Shown: positions 13,101-21,457 of the stretch, one piece after another
How positions within the stretch are numbered: position 1 is the first letter of the stretch
Layout of the letters: each line of letters opens with the position of its first letter
Assembly: GCA_026936335.1 (NCBI GenBank)
Contig: JAPMXV010000053.1
Coordinates: forward strand, 372,001 to 436,000
Direction: 5' to 3'
DNA: 64,000 nucleotides
Origin: Mantamonas sphyraenae
Lineage: Eukaryota; CRuMs; Mantamonadidae
Notes under the pieces: generated by a model
The model's input: the letters and a program-made list of their open reading frames with translations, nothing else
Database searches by the model: none
Told to the model about the DNA's origin: nothing
Translations under genes and position numbers: made by a program

Positions 13101-15272
13101 GGCATTGAAAGCTTCGAACAGGAACGGGAGCTGGCCAATGTGCTGTTGCGCCTGCTGGACGCTTGCTGCAAGGTGCGGGCAAACCGACGGGAAATGCTGC
13201 GCCTGGGTGCCGTGAGCGTGCTGGTGCGCACGCTGATGGTTGCGTTTGTGCGAGAGGAGGATGCGCCGTTTGCAGAGGCGTTGTTGTTGATCATGGGACG
13301 CGTGGTGCAGGAGGCCAACGTATCGCTGACGCGCTCGAGCAGTGTGAACACGGAAGAGCTGCGACAGCTGCTGCTGGAACACACGAGCGGCGAGAGTGGC
13401 GAGGGAGGCAAGAACGAGTCGGAAGAGAGCCACTCGTATGTGGAGCAGCTGCTGGAACAGATGTCGAGTGGCATGGTCAAGAAGAACGGCAAGGTGCGAG
13501 AGGCGCTGAACAGCGTGATCTCGTTTTTGACGTTTGGAGAGGCACGCAGCATGACTTTGCTGTACAAGCACTTTGTGGATGTGATGGATTACGAGGCGTA
13601 CGACGAGGCGCTGTACGCAGACGAGTCACACACACACAAGCTGGAATGCCTTGCAGAACTGTGCGAAAACATCTCGCTGGACGCAAACGGGTCGAAGCTG
13701 AAGGACCTGTTCTTGGTGGAGGGGTCGACGAAGCGAGGCATCGAGTACTTGGTGGATCGCTTCCCACTGAAGGAGGACCGGGAGAGTGCGACGTGGCAGG
13801 CGTCGCTTGCGGCACCTGCTCTTCCGTACGTGCTGCGCATCCTGAGTGGACTTGCGCGAGGACATGAGGCGACACAGGTGTTGCACATGGAGATGGGCGC
13901 GCTGAAGGTGCTGCAGCGACTGGAGGGAGTGTTTGCAGAAGGGAAAATCGGGTCGCTCGCAGAAAACCTTGTGGAGAGCGTTTGCTTTGCAAACACGGAG
14001 ACACAAAGTGCATTTGAAAAACTGAACAAGGCACAGGAGGAGAAGAAGAAGAAGCGAGCGGAAGCGCAGAGGAAGAAGATGATGGCGGCGATGAACATGT
14101 CGTACAGCAAGGAAGGAAAGATCGTGGCAAAGAGCGGCCTGCTGGAAGACGACCTGGAGGAGGAAAGCGGGAGCGTGTGCATGGTGTGCCAAGAAGGGTA
14201 CAAGTACCGCCCGGAGCAGGTGCTAGCCATCTACACATACAGCAAGGCTGTGGACGGGTCGCGCGGTGGGATGAGCAGCGTGTCGCATCTGAACATGATC
14301 CACATGGAGTGCCACGACGCAGCAGTGGAAGCAGACCGACGTCTGAAGAAGCCGAAGCGTGAGTGGGAGGGTGCAGAGCTGCGTAACCAGGGCACACGGT
14401 GCAACAATCTGCTGCCGACATACGGAAAGACGGTGCCGGAAGGGGCATACGAGCAGGCGAGCACCCGCTACTGGCAACGGGCGAATGAGCTGGGTGTGGT
14501 GATGGGCAGTGCAGGGCAGTACGGGGCGATGATGAACGACCTGACGTACCTACTGATGAGGTTTGGAAACAACGAGTCGTTCAGCGTGGATGCACACGGC
14601 GGAGGGCGGGAGAGCAACCTGCACTTTGCGACGTACATGGTGCAGCACGGCCTTTATCTGTTGCACAAGAGCGGGCGGCTTGGAGAAGTGCAGGCAGACA
14701 TGACGACGTATCTAGAGACAGACGAGAGTGGCTGGGCAAAGTATGTTGGCCGGAACGAGGACCACGACGTGGTGCGGTGTGTGTCAACGTTGTGCTGCAT
14801 GTCTGCCGAGACGTGGGCCACACATCGCATGCTGATCCTGAAGCGGTTGATCCGCTTTGCGGCGACGACGAGCACGCACATTGCGAGCGTGTCCAGCAGC
14901 GAGAGCAGCAGCAGCAGCAGCAGCGGCAGTGGTGGCGGTGGTGGTGGTGAGCAGAGCCTGTCGGAGAAGGTACGGCCGTACTTGGTGCTGTTTGCACTGG
15001 TGAACAGGTTGCAGGAAGTCATCAAGCCGCAGGGCAAGGTGAAGGGAGAGGATGACGCGTGGCTGGAGTCTGCGCTGACCTATTCTCGGGAGAACGAGGA
15101 AGATGTGCGCAAGCAGGTCCAAGAGCTCTTGTCAGACTATGAGGACGAACTGGTGTACTTGGAGGCGCCCATGGAGTTTTTCGATGTGATTGGCGTGCTT
15201 GGCGACGTCATGGGAGAGGGCAGTGACGCAGATGGGTTTGTTTCGCGATGGGCCGGTGAAGAGAGTGGATGA
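1..15272 (+). CDS. UBR4: UBR4-like E3 ubiquitin ligase (5' partial, five apparent frameshifts)
   Basis: This is a giant N-degron-pathway E3 ligase of the UBR4/BIG/pushover family, which binds destabilising N-termini and ubiquitinates the carrier proteins. The UBR box is at 4613-4795 (starting CTFSVTGRNF, then CYTCHLTRSEGCCSVCARTC), with all Cys/His ligands visible. A beta-propeller-like region follows at about 5390-6440 (VEWLPGSQTKLAVLT matches the family). A zinc ribbon with five CxxC-type pairs lies at 10653-10815. The catalytic hemi-RING with its extension is at 14178-14450 (CMVCQEGYKYRPEQV, then NMIHMECH and CNNLLP). Human UBR4 is about 5,180 residues. Here about 5,080 remain, so only a short N-terminus is missing upstream. 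The frame changes at about 1280, 2699, 4302-4330, 4944 and 6551, while 6612-15272 is one uninterrupted frame. No intron is seen. Low-complexity acidic and polyserine segments are inserted. The family call is very secure; the exact protein at the five breaks is not. Confidence 0.95.
1279..1281 (+). other. Apparent frameshift 1 in UBR4-like gene (extra base in GGG)
   Basis: Coding passes from the frame of base 1 to the next frame here. Treating GGG as GG restores a continuous protein (WSNGQQQVLACLVQLWEF). This is probably a sequencing or assembly error. Confidence 0.7.
2698..2701 (+). other. Apparent frameshift 2 in UBR4-like gene (missing base in CCCC)
   Basis: One additional C in this run joins the upstream frame (TSRFP) to the downstream frame (HAQPEVGSTAHALVAED). 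This is a likely homopolymer undercall. Confidence 0.7.
4302..4330 (+). other. Apparent frameshift 3 in UBR4-like gene
   Basis: The frame changes by +1 between LEEQVPSTP and ATPEPANEGDSQAEEHS. No long homopolymer is present, so the exact base is unresolved. No GT-AG interval of suitable length was found. Confidence 0.6.
4943..4945 (+). other. Apparent frameshift 4 in UBR4-like gene (missing base near TTT)
   Basis: One extra T in TTT connects GFKPTPSV to VVMEDLEADKSAPVLPVG just after the UBR box. This is a likely homopolymer undercall. Confidence 0.65.
6550..6553 (+). other. Apparent frameshift 5 in UBR4-like gene (missing base in AAAA)
   Basis: One more A here turns the lysine-rich stretch into a continuous frame leading to APEVPDRSEKPTVRGMATARKS. 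Without it, the upstream frame stops at 6729 and the downstream frame could start at the ATG at 6612. A real gene split at this point is therefore a less likely alternative. Confidence 0.6.
6612..6680 (+). other. Histone H3 N-tail-like segment inside the UBR4-like protein
   Basis: The codons from ATG 6612 read MATARKSTGGKAPRKQLA and then AKAAKAVRK. From Thr to Ala this is identical to histone H3 residues 6-21. After one substitution (A for T22), K23-A24-A25 also match. The preceding Met-Ala equals the start of H3 with residues 2-5 (RTKQ) absent. The H3 positions K9, S10, K14, K18 and K23 all have equivalents. The segment sits in a disordered basic linker followed by an acidic stretch. Whether it is modified or read by chromatin proteins is inference. 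Confidence 0.9.
7104..7139 (+). repeat. (AGC)12 microsatellite encoding polyserine in the UBR4-like gene
   Basis: Twelve perfect AGC codons in frame encode a serine homopolymer. Similar AGC/CAG tracts recur in several other genes of the window. Confidence 0.95.
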
Positions 15273-15360
15273 AGAATGGCAGAGCAGCCCCCCTCCTACC
15301 CTCTGCTGAAATGATGCGACGTTGAGAGGTTCAGTTCTCTCTTGCAATCAGTGCAGTCCG

Positions 15361-15401
15361 ATGCTGCGCCGAGCGTGCCACGCCTTTGACAACATGTCCT
15401 C

Positions 15402-15448
<47 letters not shown>

Positions 15449-18400
15449 ATGGGATGGAGACGGAGGAGAATGAAGAGTTCAACAACGGGTTCATCCGAGT
15501 GGTGGGCGCTGAGCAGCACAATCTGAAGAACGTAGACGTGAGCATCCCAAAAAACCAAGTTGTGGTGATTTCAGGCGTGTCTGGGTCGGGAAAGTCGTCG
15601 TTGCTGTTTGACACAATCACGGCAGAGAGCAGGCGGCAGCTGATAGACACAGTGAGTGAGATGGGATGTGGGAGGGAGTATGGTGAGAGGAAGAAAGCGG
15701 GACTGCCGCACTGCGACGACGACACAACGAGTTCCCGAGAACCTGTTTGGCCGGAGGGAAAGTGGGTCTCGAGAACACGCAGGAGGTGCTGGCGGGCACA
15801 CAAGGTACACACACTCACACGTCGGTCGCGTTCAATTCCAAGTTCTCTGCATTTGCTCGACAACGCCTGCCCAAGGTGAGCCGACCGGCCATGACGTCGA
15901 TTGAAGGCATTGGCGCCTGCATTGCCATTGACCAAAAGGCACTGGGCACGAGCTCACGGTCGACCATCGGGACGACAACCGAGGCATGGAACTTTGTGCG
16001 ACTGCTGTTCAGCAAATGTGGCACGCCGCCGCTGCCAGATGGGTACTTTGCGTTCAACAAGCCGACGGGAATGTGCAACGGGTGTTCCGGCGTCGGAATG
16101 GCGTTTGAGCTGAAGGAGGACACGCTGTTTGACATGAGCAAGTCGCTGAAACAAGGAGCCATCCTGCATCCAGACTACAAGACCACAGGGTGGTACTTCA
16201 AGAGCGTGCGGCTGTCGGGCCTGTTTGATCTGGACAAGAAGCTGCGCGACTTTACAAAGGAAGAGTTTGAGCAGCTCAAGTGGATGGACCCGGTGAGCGT
16301 GGACGTGAAAGAGGGAGACTTTGCGTTCAACATGACGGGTGTCTGCAAGAACCTGAAGAGACGTCTGGGAGCAAACGAGAACCTGCACAAAAAGTGGTCC
16401 GAGTACATCGAACGGGCCACGTGCTCAGACTGCAAAGGCTCGCGCCTGAACCAACAGGCACTGTCGGTGCGCTTGAACGGCAAGAACATTGCCGAGGTGT
16501 CGCAGATGGAGATCGGGCAACTGGTGACGTGGTTGGAAGATTGCCGCGTGGACGACGTGACTCGTCCGATTCTCAGGCGGCTGCTGTCCATTCTGAGCAA
16601 CATGACGTTGCTCGGTGTGGGCTATCTGTCGCTCGGACGTAACATCGGCACGCTCAGTGGCGGCGAGTCGCAGAAGATCAAGATGGCGCGGCAGTACGGT
16701 TGCGATTTGACGGACATGATGTACGTGCTGGATGAACCTTCGGTGGGCATGCACCCGAAAGACCTCCTCAACACGATGCGTGTGATTGATCAGCTGAAAC
16801 GCAAGGGCAACTCTGTGCTGCTTGTGGAACACGAGCCACTGGTGATCACGGCTGCAGACTACCTGGTTGAGATCGGCCCTCGCGCAGGGCGGCACGGAGG
16901 GCAGTTGATGTTCAGCGGCACGCCTGCGGAGATGCGCGAGGCTTATGCATCGGGTACATTGGAGACGGCAACAGCGCGAACAGTGTTTGGTGCGGAAACC
17001 GAGTTTCTGCCGTGGACCACGAGCGAGACGGCGCAGGAGTTTGCAGGCATGTTGGCGCAGATGCGCAAACTTCGAGAGGAGCACATGCGTGACAAGAAGC
17101 ACGTGGGCGGTGAAGCAAGTGGCAAGCAGCGTGGGCTGACAGAAGCGTTGGCGATGGGAGACGGGTTTGAGGAGGCCGTAGCACAGATGATGTTTCCCGT
17201 GTGTGGAAACATCGACTGGCGCTTCTTGGATGGGGAAATCGTGGCACGTCGCACGTGGGAGGATTCGTATGTCGTCAAGGCGGCGGAACTGAACAACCTG
17301 AAGCGGCTCACAGTGGAGATTCCGAGGGGAGTGTTTTGCGCGCTGTCGGGCGTGAGTGGAAGTGGCAAATCGTCGCTGATGCAGGTGTTTGCACAGCAAG
17401 TGGAGGACATTGTGTTTGTCGATCAGAGCTCGATTGGAAAGACCAGCAGGTCGTGTCCGGCAACGTACACGGACGTGTTTACGCTCATCCGCAAGGAGTT
17501 TGAACGGGAAACACGTCAGAAGGCAAAGGTGTTTTCCTTCAACAGTGCAGGAGCATGCGACGAGTGCAAGGGGAGCGGGTCGCTGACGATCAACATGAAC
17601 TTTCTGGACGACGTCAGCGTCCAGTGCCATGTGTGCGAAGGAAGGCGGTACAAGGAGGAGGTGCTGGGATACCTTGTCAAGGGACACTCGATTGCCGATG
17701 TGCTGGACATGACGGTGAGCGAGGGTCTGGAGCTGTTTGCGGATGTTCCAGCAATCGCGACGAAGCTGGAGCTGCTGCAGGAGATTGGCCTGGGATACAT
17801 CCAGTTGGGTCAAAGCGTGTCAACAATCAGTGGAGGAGAGGCACAGAGGTTGAAGCTGAGCAAGGAGCTGAACAAGAGAGGCAACACGTATGTGCTGGAT
17901 GAGCCGAGCAGCGGACTGAGCGTGACGGATTTGCAACCGCTGATCCGCCTGCTGCAACGACTTGTGTCGCAGGGCAACTCGGTCATTATCATTGAGCATG
18001 ACTTGCATCTGCTGCAGTTTGTGGACCACATTATTGAGCTGGGACCGGACGCAGGCGAACAAGGAGGCTTTCTTGTTTGCCAGGGCACTCCGGAACAAGT
18101 TGCGTCGTGTGCACACTCGTACACAGGACAATTTCTCAAGCACATCCTGAGGGCGTTGCACAAGCGAGTGACGAGTGACGTCAACTCGTTGGAAGGACTG
18201 ACGAGCGACACAAGCATTGCCGGGCAGCACGGGGGACACGCGGGCGGACATAGGACAAAGAAGGTACGCAAAGGCAGCAGTGGAGGACGCTCGAAGCGCT
18301 CGCGCAAGGAGATGGACGACGACGAGGCGTTTGTGGCGGACGACGACGACGACGACGAACAGCAACTCAAGTTTGACGAGGAGGACGAAGAAGAGGCGGA

Positions 18401-18596
18401 GTTTGACGAGGACGAGGACGAGGACGACGATGAAGATGGTGGGATGACCCTGGACCAAGGCTCGCCAGACGATGACTATCGCGGCAGCGTGGATGTCAAA
18501 CCGTCGGGAGGCGGGCGCCGATCGACGCGACGCACACGCAAACGAGTCAAGTACAATGAGGATGAGGATGAGGATGAGGATGAGGATGAGGATTAG
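15361..18596 (+). CDS. UvrA-like (UvrA2/class II type) ABC ATPase with acidic C-terminal tail
   Basis: Model: join(15361..15651, 15843..18596), with a 191-nt GT-AG intron at codon phase 0. The join reproduces the UvrA alignment exactly ([10 protein letters not shown] then FSAFARQ). There are two ABC modules: Walker [11 protein letters not shown] at both sites, signatures [14 protein letters not shown] and [14 protein letters not shown], and Walker B LDEPSVG and LDEPSSG. The second-module zinc finger is present (CDECKGSG with CHVCEGRRY). The region between the [12 protein letters not shown] motif and [10 protein letters not shown] is very short, so the UvrB-binding domain and the CPICG half of the first finger are missing, as in UvrA2/DrrC-type proteins. 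The C-terminus adds a basic, NLS-like stretch and long Asp/Glu runs. The start could instead be ATG 15394, just before polyserine. The real function (DNA binding, repair or drug tolerance) is not shown. Confidence 0.9.
15403..15447 (+). repeat. (AGC)15 microsatellite encoding polyserine at the UvrA-like N-terminus
   Basis: Fifteen AGC codons follow TCC TCA, giving a 17-serine run right after the second possible start codon. Confidence 0.95.
18556..18595 (+). repeat. GAGGAT hexamer repeat encoding an Asp-Glu tail
   Basis: The 3' end of the UvrA-like gene is a perfect tandem hexamer coding alternating Glu and Asp up to the stop codon. Confidence 0.9.
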
Positions 18597-18616
18597 GAAT
18601 GGAGTGGAAACTTCTC

Positions 18617-19906
18617 TCACGACTCGTTGGGAGACTGTGTGCGGAAAAACTCAGACTCGAACTCGTCGATGAACTGGTTGCTCAGTTCCCAGAGCTTTGT
18701 GTTGTTCTGGTCGGTTGCAAACGGGTTGATGATGTGCTCCATGGTCTTGAAATCTTGCCAGTAGGTGCCCGGGTGTGTGATGACATCGTCGGAGGTTGCA
18801 CCGTGGGTGCAGCCGAGGGCACCCGAGTCTGCCGAGCGTGCGACAAGCATGGTAAAAAAGTTGGTGATGAGGCGCAAAGGTCCATCGATGCCGTTCCAAA
18901 TGCCAGTGTAGACGTAGCCCGGGTGGTTGCAGCTCCAAATAAGGCGTGTGGGGGGGGCTTCAGGCAACTGCTGATACTGTGCGTCGCTGCGTTTCTGGCC
19001 CTCGATGGTAAACATCGTGTTGAGCAGTTTGGCTTGGGTGTACAGGAGGGCTCGGGAGACTCCCGGATTGGCTTGGCGCAGTTTGTCCCAGCGCACACCT
19101 TTGGCGAGGTGTTGGCCGTAGGAGGCCTGGTTGACAATGCGGCCTGTGACTCGCGTCTTGCGGCCTGTTTCGTCACCCGGCTGGGTGTAGAGCATGGTGG
19201 CCCACAGGAGCTTGGTGAGGTAAAAGTGGCCCAGGTGCATGGAGGCGAAGCTGTAGTCGAAGCCCTGTTTCGTGGCGGTGGTGGGTGGGAACGAGCCAGC
19301 GTTGTTCACCAGCACATGCAGTTCGTCATACTCGTCCTTGAACTCGGTGGCAAAACGGTACACACTCTCAAGATCCGAAGTGTCCAGCTGCTTGACGATG
19401 GCAACGCCGGTGGTGTTTGTCATGGTGTCGATGACTCTGCGTGCCTTTTCGCCTCGCTCGACGCTGCGGCAGGCCATGATCACGGTGTCTGCACCTGCCT
19501 GGATGAGATTACGCACGACCCAAAAGCCTATGCCGGCGTTGGCTCCGGTGACGATGCACACGGCGCCGTGGAGAGAGCGGTAGTTTGGCACGGCGGAGAG
19601 GTCGGACGGGTCGAGCGTGTACTTGAGGGAGGCAATGAGGAGGATGTTGACGACCCATGCGGTGAGTTTGGCAGGCATGACGTCGAGATCAGGGTTGAAC
19701 CAAGCGACGGCGTAGACGATGGGCAGGCTGAAGACGGCGACGACGAGATGAAAAGCCAACTTGAAGGTGTGGCCCCAGTCGTTGAGGATGTAGGCCTGGA
19801 GCTCAGGCCAGCGAATGGCAAGGTACAACAGAGCCACATACCACACCAAGACGGCAATCCCCTCTGCGAGGACGGCTCCAGGCAGGTCTGGGAGCGATTC
19901 GAACAT
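18617..19906 (-). CDS. Membrane-anchored short-chain dehydrogenase/reductase (retinol-dehydrogenase-like)
   Basis: A 429-residue protein starting at ATG 19906 (MFESLPDLPG); longer readings upstream lack an ATG and a family match. About 130 N-terminal residues form three hydrophobic segments (near residues 13-30, 45-65 and 75-95). They are followed by a classical SDR fold: cofactor motif TGANAGIG, NNAG, and the catalytic Ser and Tyr-x-x-x-Lys as YTQAK. It most resembles RDH/WWOX-type NADP(H) SDRs acting on retinoid, steroid or lipid carbonyls at membranes; the substrate is unknown. It has no introns. It is convergent with the UvrA-like gene, with only 20 bp between the stop codons, and lies 121 bp downstream of the PAP2 gene on the same strand. 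Confidence 0.9.
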   Translation of the reverse strand: MFESLPDLPGAVLAEGIAVLVWYVALLYLAIRWPELQAYILNDWGHTFKLAFHLVVAVFSLPIVYAVAWFNPDLDVMPAKLTAWVVNILLIASLKYTLDPSDLSAVPNYRSLHGAVCIVTGANAGIGFWVVRNLIQAGADTVIMACRSVERGEKARRVIDTMTNTTGVAIVKQLDTSDLESVYRFATEFKDEYDELHVLVNNAGSFPPTTATKQGFDYSFASMHLGHFYLTKLLWATMLYTQPGDETGRKTRVTGRIVNQASYGQHLAKGVRWDKLRQANPGVSRALLYTQAKLLNTMFTIEGQKRSDAQYQQLPEAPPTRLIWSCNHPGYVYTGIWNGIDGPLRLITNFFTMLVARSADSGALGCTHGATSDDVITHPGTYWQDFKTMEHIINPFATDQNNTKLWELSNQFIDEFESEFFRTQSPNES

Positions 19907-20027
19907 TGTGTGGCCGGAGAGTTGTTGGTTGTGCGAGCGCAGACGTTGCACAGAGGGAACGGGAGGGAGTGTGGATGCAATGGCGCAATGAAATGTGTGG
20001 AAAACACAGGGTGACCAGGACTGTACT

Positions 20028-20624
20028 TCATGGGCGCATGGCAGGGAGCATGGCGTCGAGCTGTGCAAGATGAGCGGGTTCAACAAAGCCCCACAGCCAT
20101 TGGAGGATGGTTGCATAGGTTGTGCCCAGGGAAAGACCAGCGATAACGTCCGAGGTGTAGTGGCGGAGGAGGAGGACGCGTGTGGCGGCAATGAGGGCGA
20201 CCCAAAGTGGAGCGAGCTGGCGAGCCCAGAGCGGGAGAAGGGGATGGAACCAAAGAGCGAGGGCGACACTCCACGCTGCATGGCCACTGGGAAAGGACTT
20301 GACATCAGGGCCAAGGAAAACCTTTGCGTGCTCGCGGAATGGAGGGCGTGGACGACCGACGACAGCCTTGAGGGCGCCGCTGGTGGCTGTGTGGACCACA
20401 AGGAGGGCATTGGTTTGGAAGATGAGTTCGAGGGCAGCGTTGTCCGGAGCCAGCCAGTGACGGGAAAACACAGCGGCGAGGAGGATGACAACCCAGACCC
20501 AGCCGTCGGCCGTGGTTGAAAGGAGCTCGAGGAGGAGGAGGTACGGGGTGCCGAGCGTCTGGAAGAGGGAGTGTGCTTTGTCGGTGATCCATGCATCGAC
20601 CGGATTGTCCAGATCGATGGCCAT
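20028..20624 (-). CDS. PAP2-family membrane phosphatase
   Basis: A 198-residue, intron-free membrane protein starting at ATG 20624 (MAIDLDNPVDAW). The three motifs of the PAP2/phosphatidic acid phosphatase superfamily are present in order: KAVVGRPRP (K-x6-RP), PSGHA, and RVLLLRHYTSDVIAG (R-x5-H-x3-D). Several hydrophobic helices surround them. The size and the tryptophan/histidine pattern fit small lipid phosphatases such as dolichyl-diphosphate phosphatase or PAP2-like enzymes that dephosphorylate isoprenoid or lipid phosphates in the ER. Given the oligosaccharyltransferase genes nearby, a dolichyl-PP role is tempting but is inference. The start is 71 bp from the divergent COX6B start. Confidence 0.9.
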   Translation of the reverse strand: MAIDLDNPVDAWITDKAHSLFQTLGTPYLLLLELLSTTADGWVWVVILLAAVFSRHWLAPDNAALELIFQTNALLVVHTATSGALKAVVGRPRPPFREHAKVFLGPDVKSFPSGHAAWSVALALWFHPLLPLWARQLAPLWVALIAATRVLLLRHYTSDVIAGLSLGTTYATILQWLWGFVEPAHLAQLDAMLPAMRP

Positions 20625-20695
20625 GGTGGCTCTTGAGAGAAGGGCTGGGCCGAGGGCGGCGCGTCCGCCACGGAAACCCCTTTTTGTCAACCATC

Positions 20696-21415
20696 ATGAG
20701 CTCTGTGAACCTGAACACGCCGCAGTACGATGCACGATTCCCGCACGCAAACCAGACCAAGCGCTGCTGGATCAACTATGTGCAGTACCACCGCTGCTTG
20801 AACTCGGGTGGCGACGAGGACTCGTGCAAGGAGTTCTTCAAGACGTACAACTCGCTGTGCCCCAACGCCTGGGTGAGTTGTCGTGTGTGAGGAGGGCATG
20901 CATGTGTTGCGCAGGGAAACGAGGTTTGATGTGACTGGGCCTCGCGTGTGTGTGGAACACGCAAGTACTGGCACGGTTCATGGCGACGAGGGAAAGCGGC
21001 CTTTGTCGTCGTGGCCGTTTCCGGCGCGCGATCGTCGCTTCGGCGCCTTTCGCGCCGAGCCTGCGGCCAAGGGCCGGGCCACTTGCACGGCGGAGTAGGG
21101 GCACGGAGATGGAGAAGCACTAGATTCCAGTGTGGCATGTGTGGCAGCACAGAGATTTGCCCGCGTGGACGACCGAGCGCGGGCTTCGAAAGTTCTCCAA
21201 GGCCGAATTTTCCCTCTCCGCGCATTCAAGGCGCAGGGGAGACTTGGGAGTGGAGGGAGGGCAGTGAAGCTGACACACTGTGCACACATATACACACACA
21301 CGCCCATACACACACGTGACGTGTACACATGCCTGTTTACGCACGGGGTGTCCAGGTGGAGAAGTGGGACGAGCAGCGTGAAGAGGGTACCTTCCCGACC
21401 AAGCTCACAGAGTAA
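20696..21415 (+). CDS. COX6B: Cytochrome c oxidase subunit 6B
   Basis: Model: join(20696..20872, 21356..21415), with a 483-nt phase-0 intron, giving 78 residues. Exon 1 reads MSSVNLNTPQYDARFPHANQ followed by the twin Cx9C/Cx10C-type pattern: CWINYVQYHRC and then CKEFFKTYNSLC. Exon 2 supplies the conserved end VEKWDEQREEGTFPTKLTE. This subunit sits in the intermembrane space, caps complex IV and is imported by the MIA40 pathway, so no cleavable presequence is expected. The intron starts GTGAGT, carries CTGAC about 85 nt before the acceptor, and is large for such a small gene. The stop is 42 bp from the convergent end of the WDR44-like gene. Confidence 0.95.
21041..21057 (+). other. GC-rich hairpin inside the COX6B intron
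   Basis: CGGCGC at 21041-21046 pairs perfectly with GCGCCG at 21052-21057 around a CTTTC loop. Further self-complementary GC-rich sequence flanks it. It could be part of an intronic RNA or mere base composition; no snoRNA C/D or H/ACA boxes could be assigned. Confidence 0.4.
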
Positions 21416-21457
21416 AATTGCGGTTTATCACTGGTCCATTGGTTATTGTGTTGGCCG

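Noticed and set aside
10920-13571. Long open frame on the minus strand (883 codons) opposite the UBR4-like gene
   Set aside because: The + strand frame there is a clear UBR4 match. High GC and codon bias create antisense frames; the antisense product is His/Gln/Arg-rich with no family pattern.
15361-18596. Bacterial contamination as the source of the UvrA-like gene
   Set aside because: It has a spliceosomal-type intron needed for the alignment, an AGC polyserine tract and a eukaryotic acidic tail, and sits 20 bp from a eukaryotic-style neighbour with the same codon use.
20948-21319. Separate small gene or nearer second exon within the COX6B intron
   Set aside because: Candidate acceptors around 20965 and 21140 do not encode the COX6B end. 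The exon at 21356 gives the conserved VEKWDEQREEGTFP and a stop.
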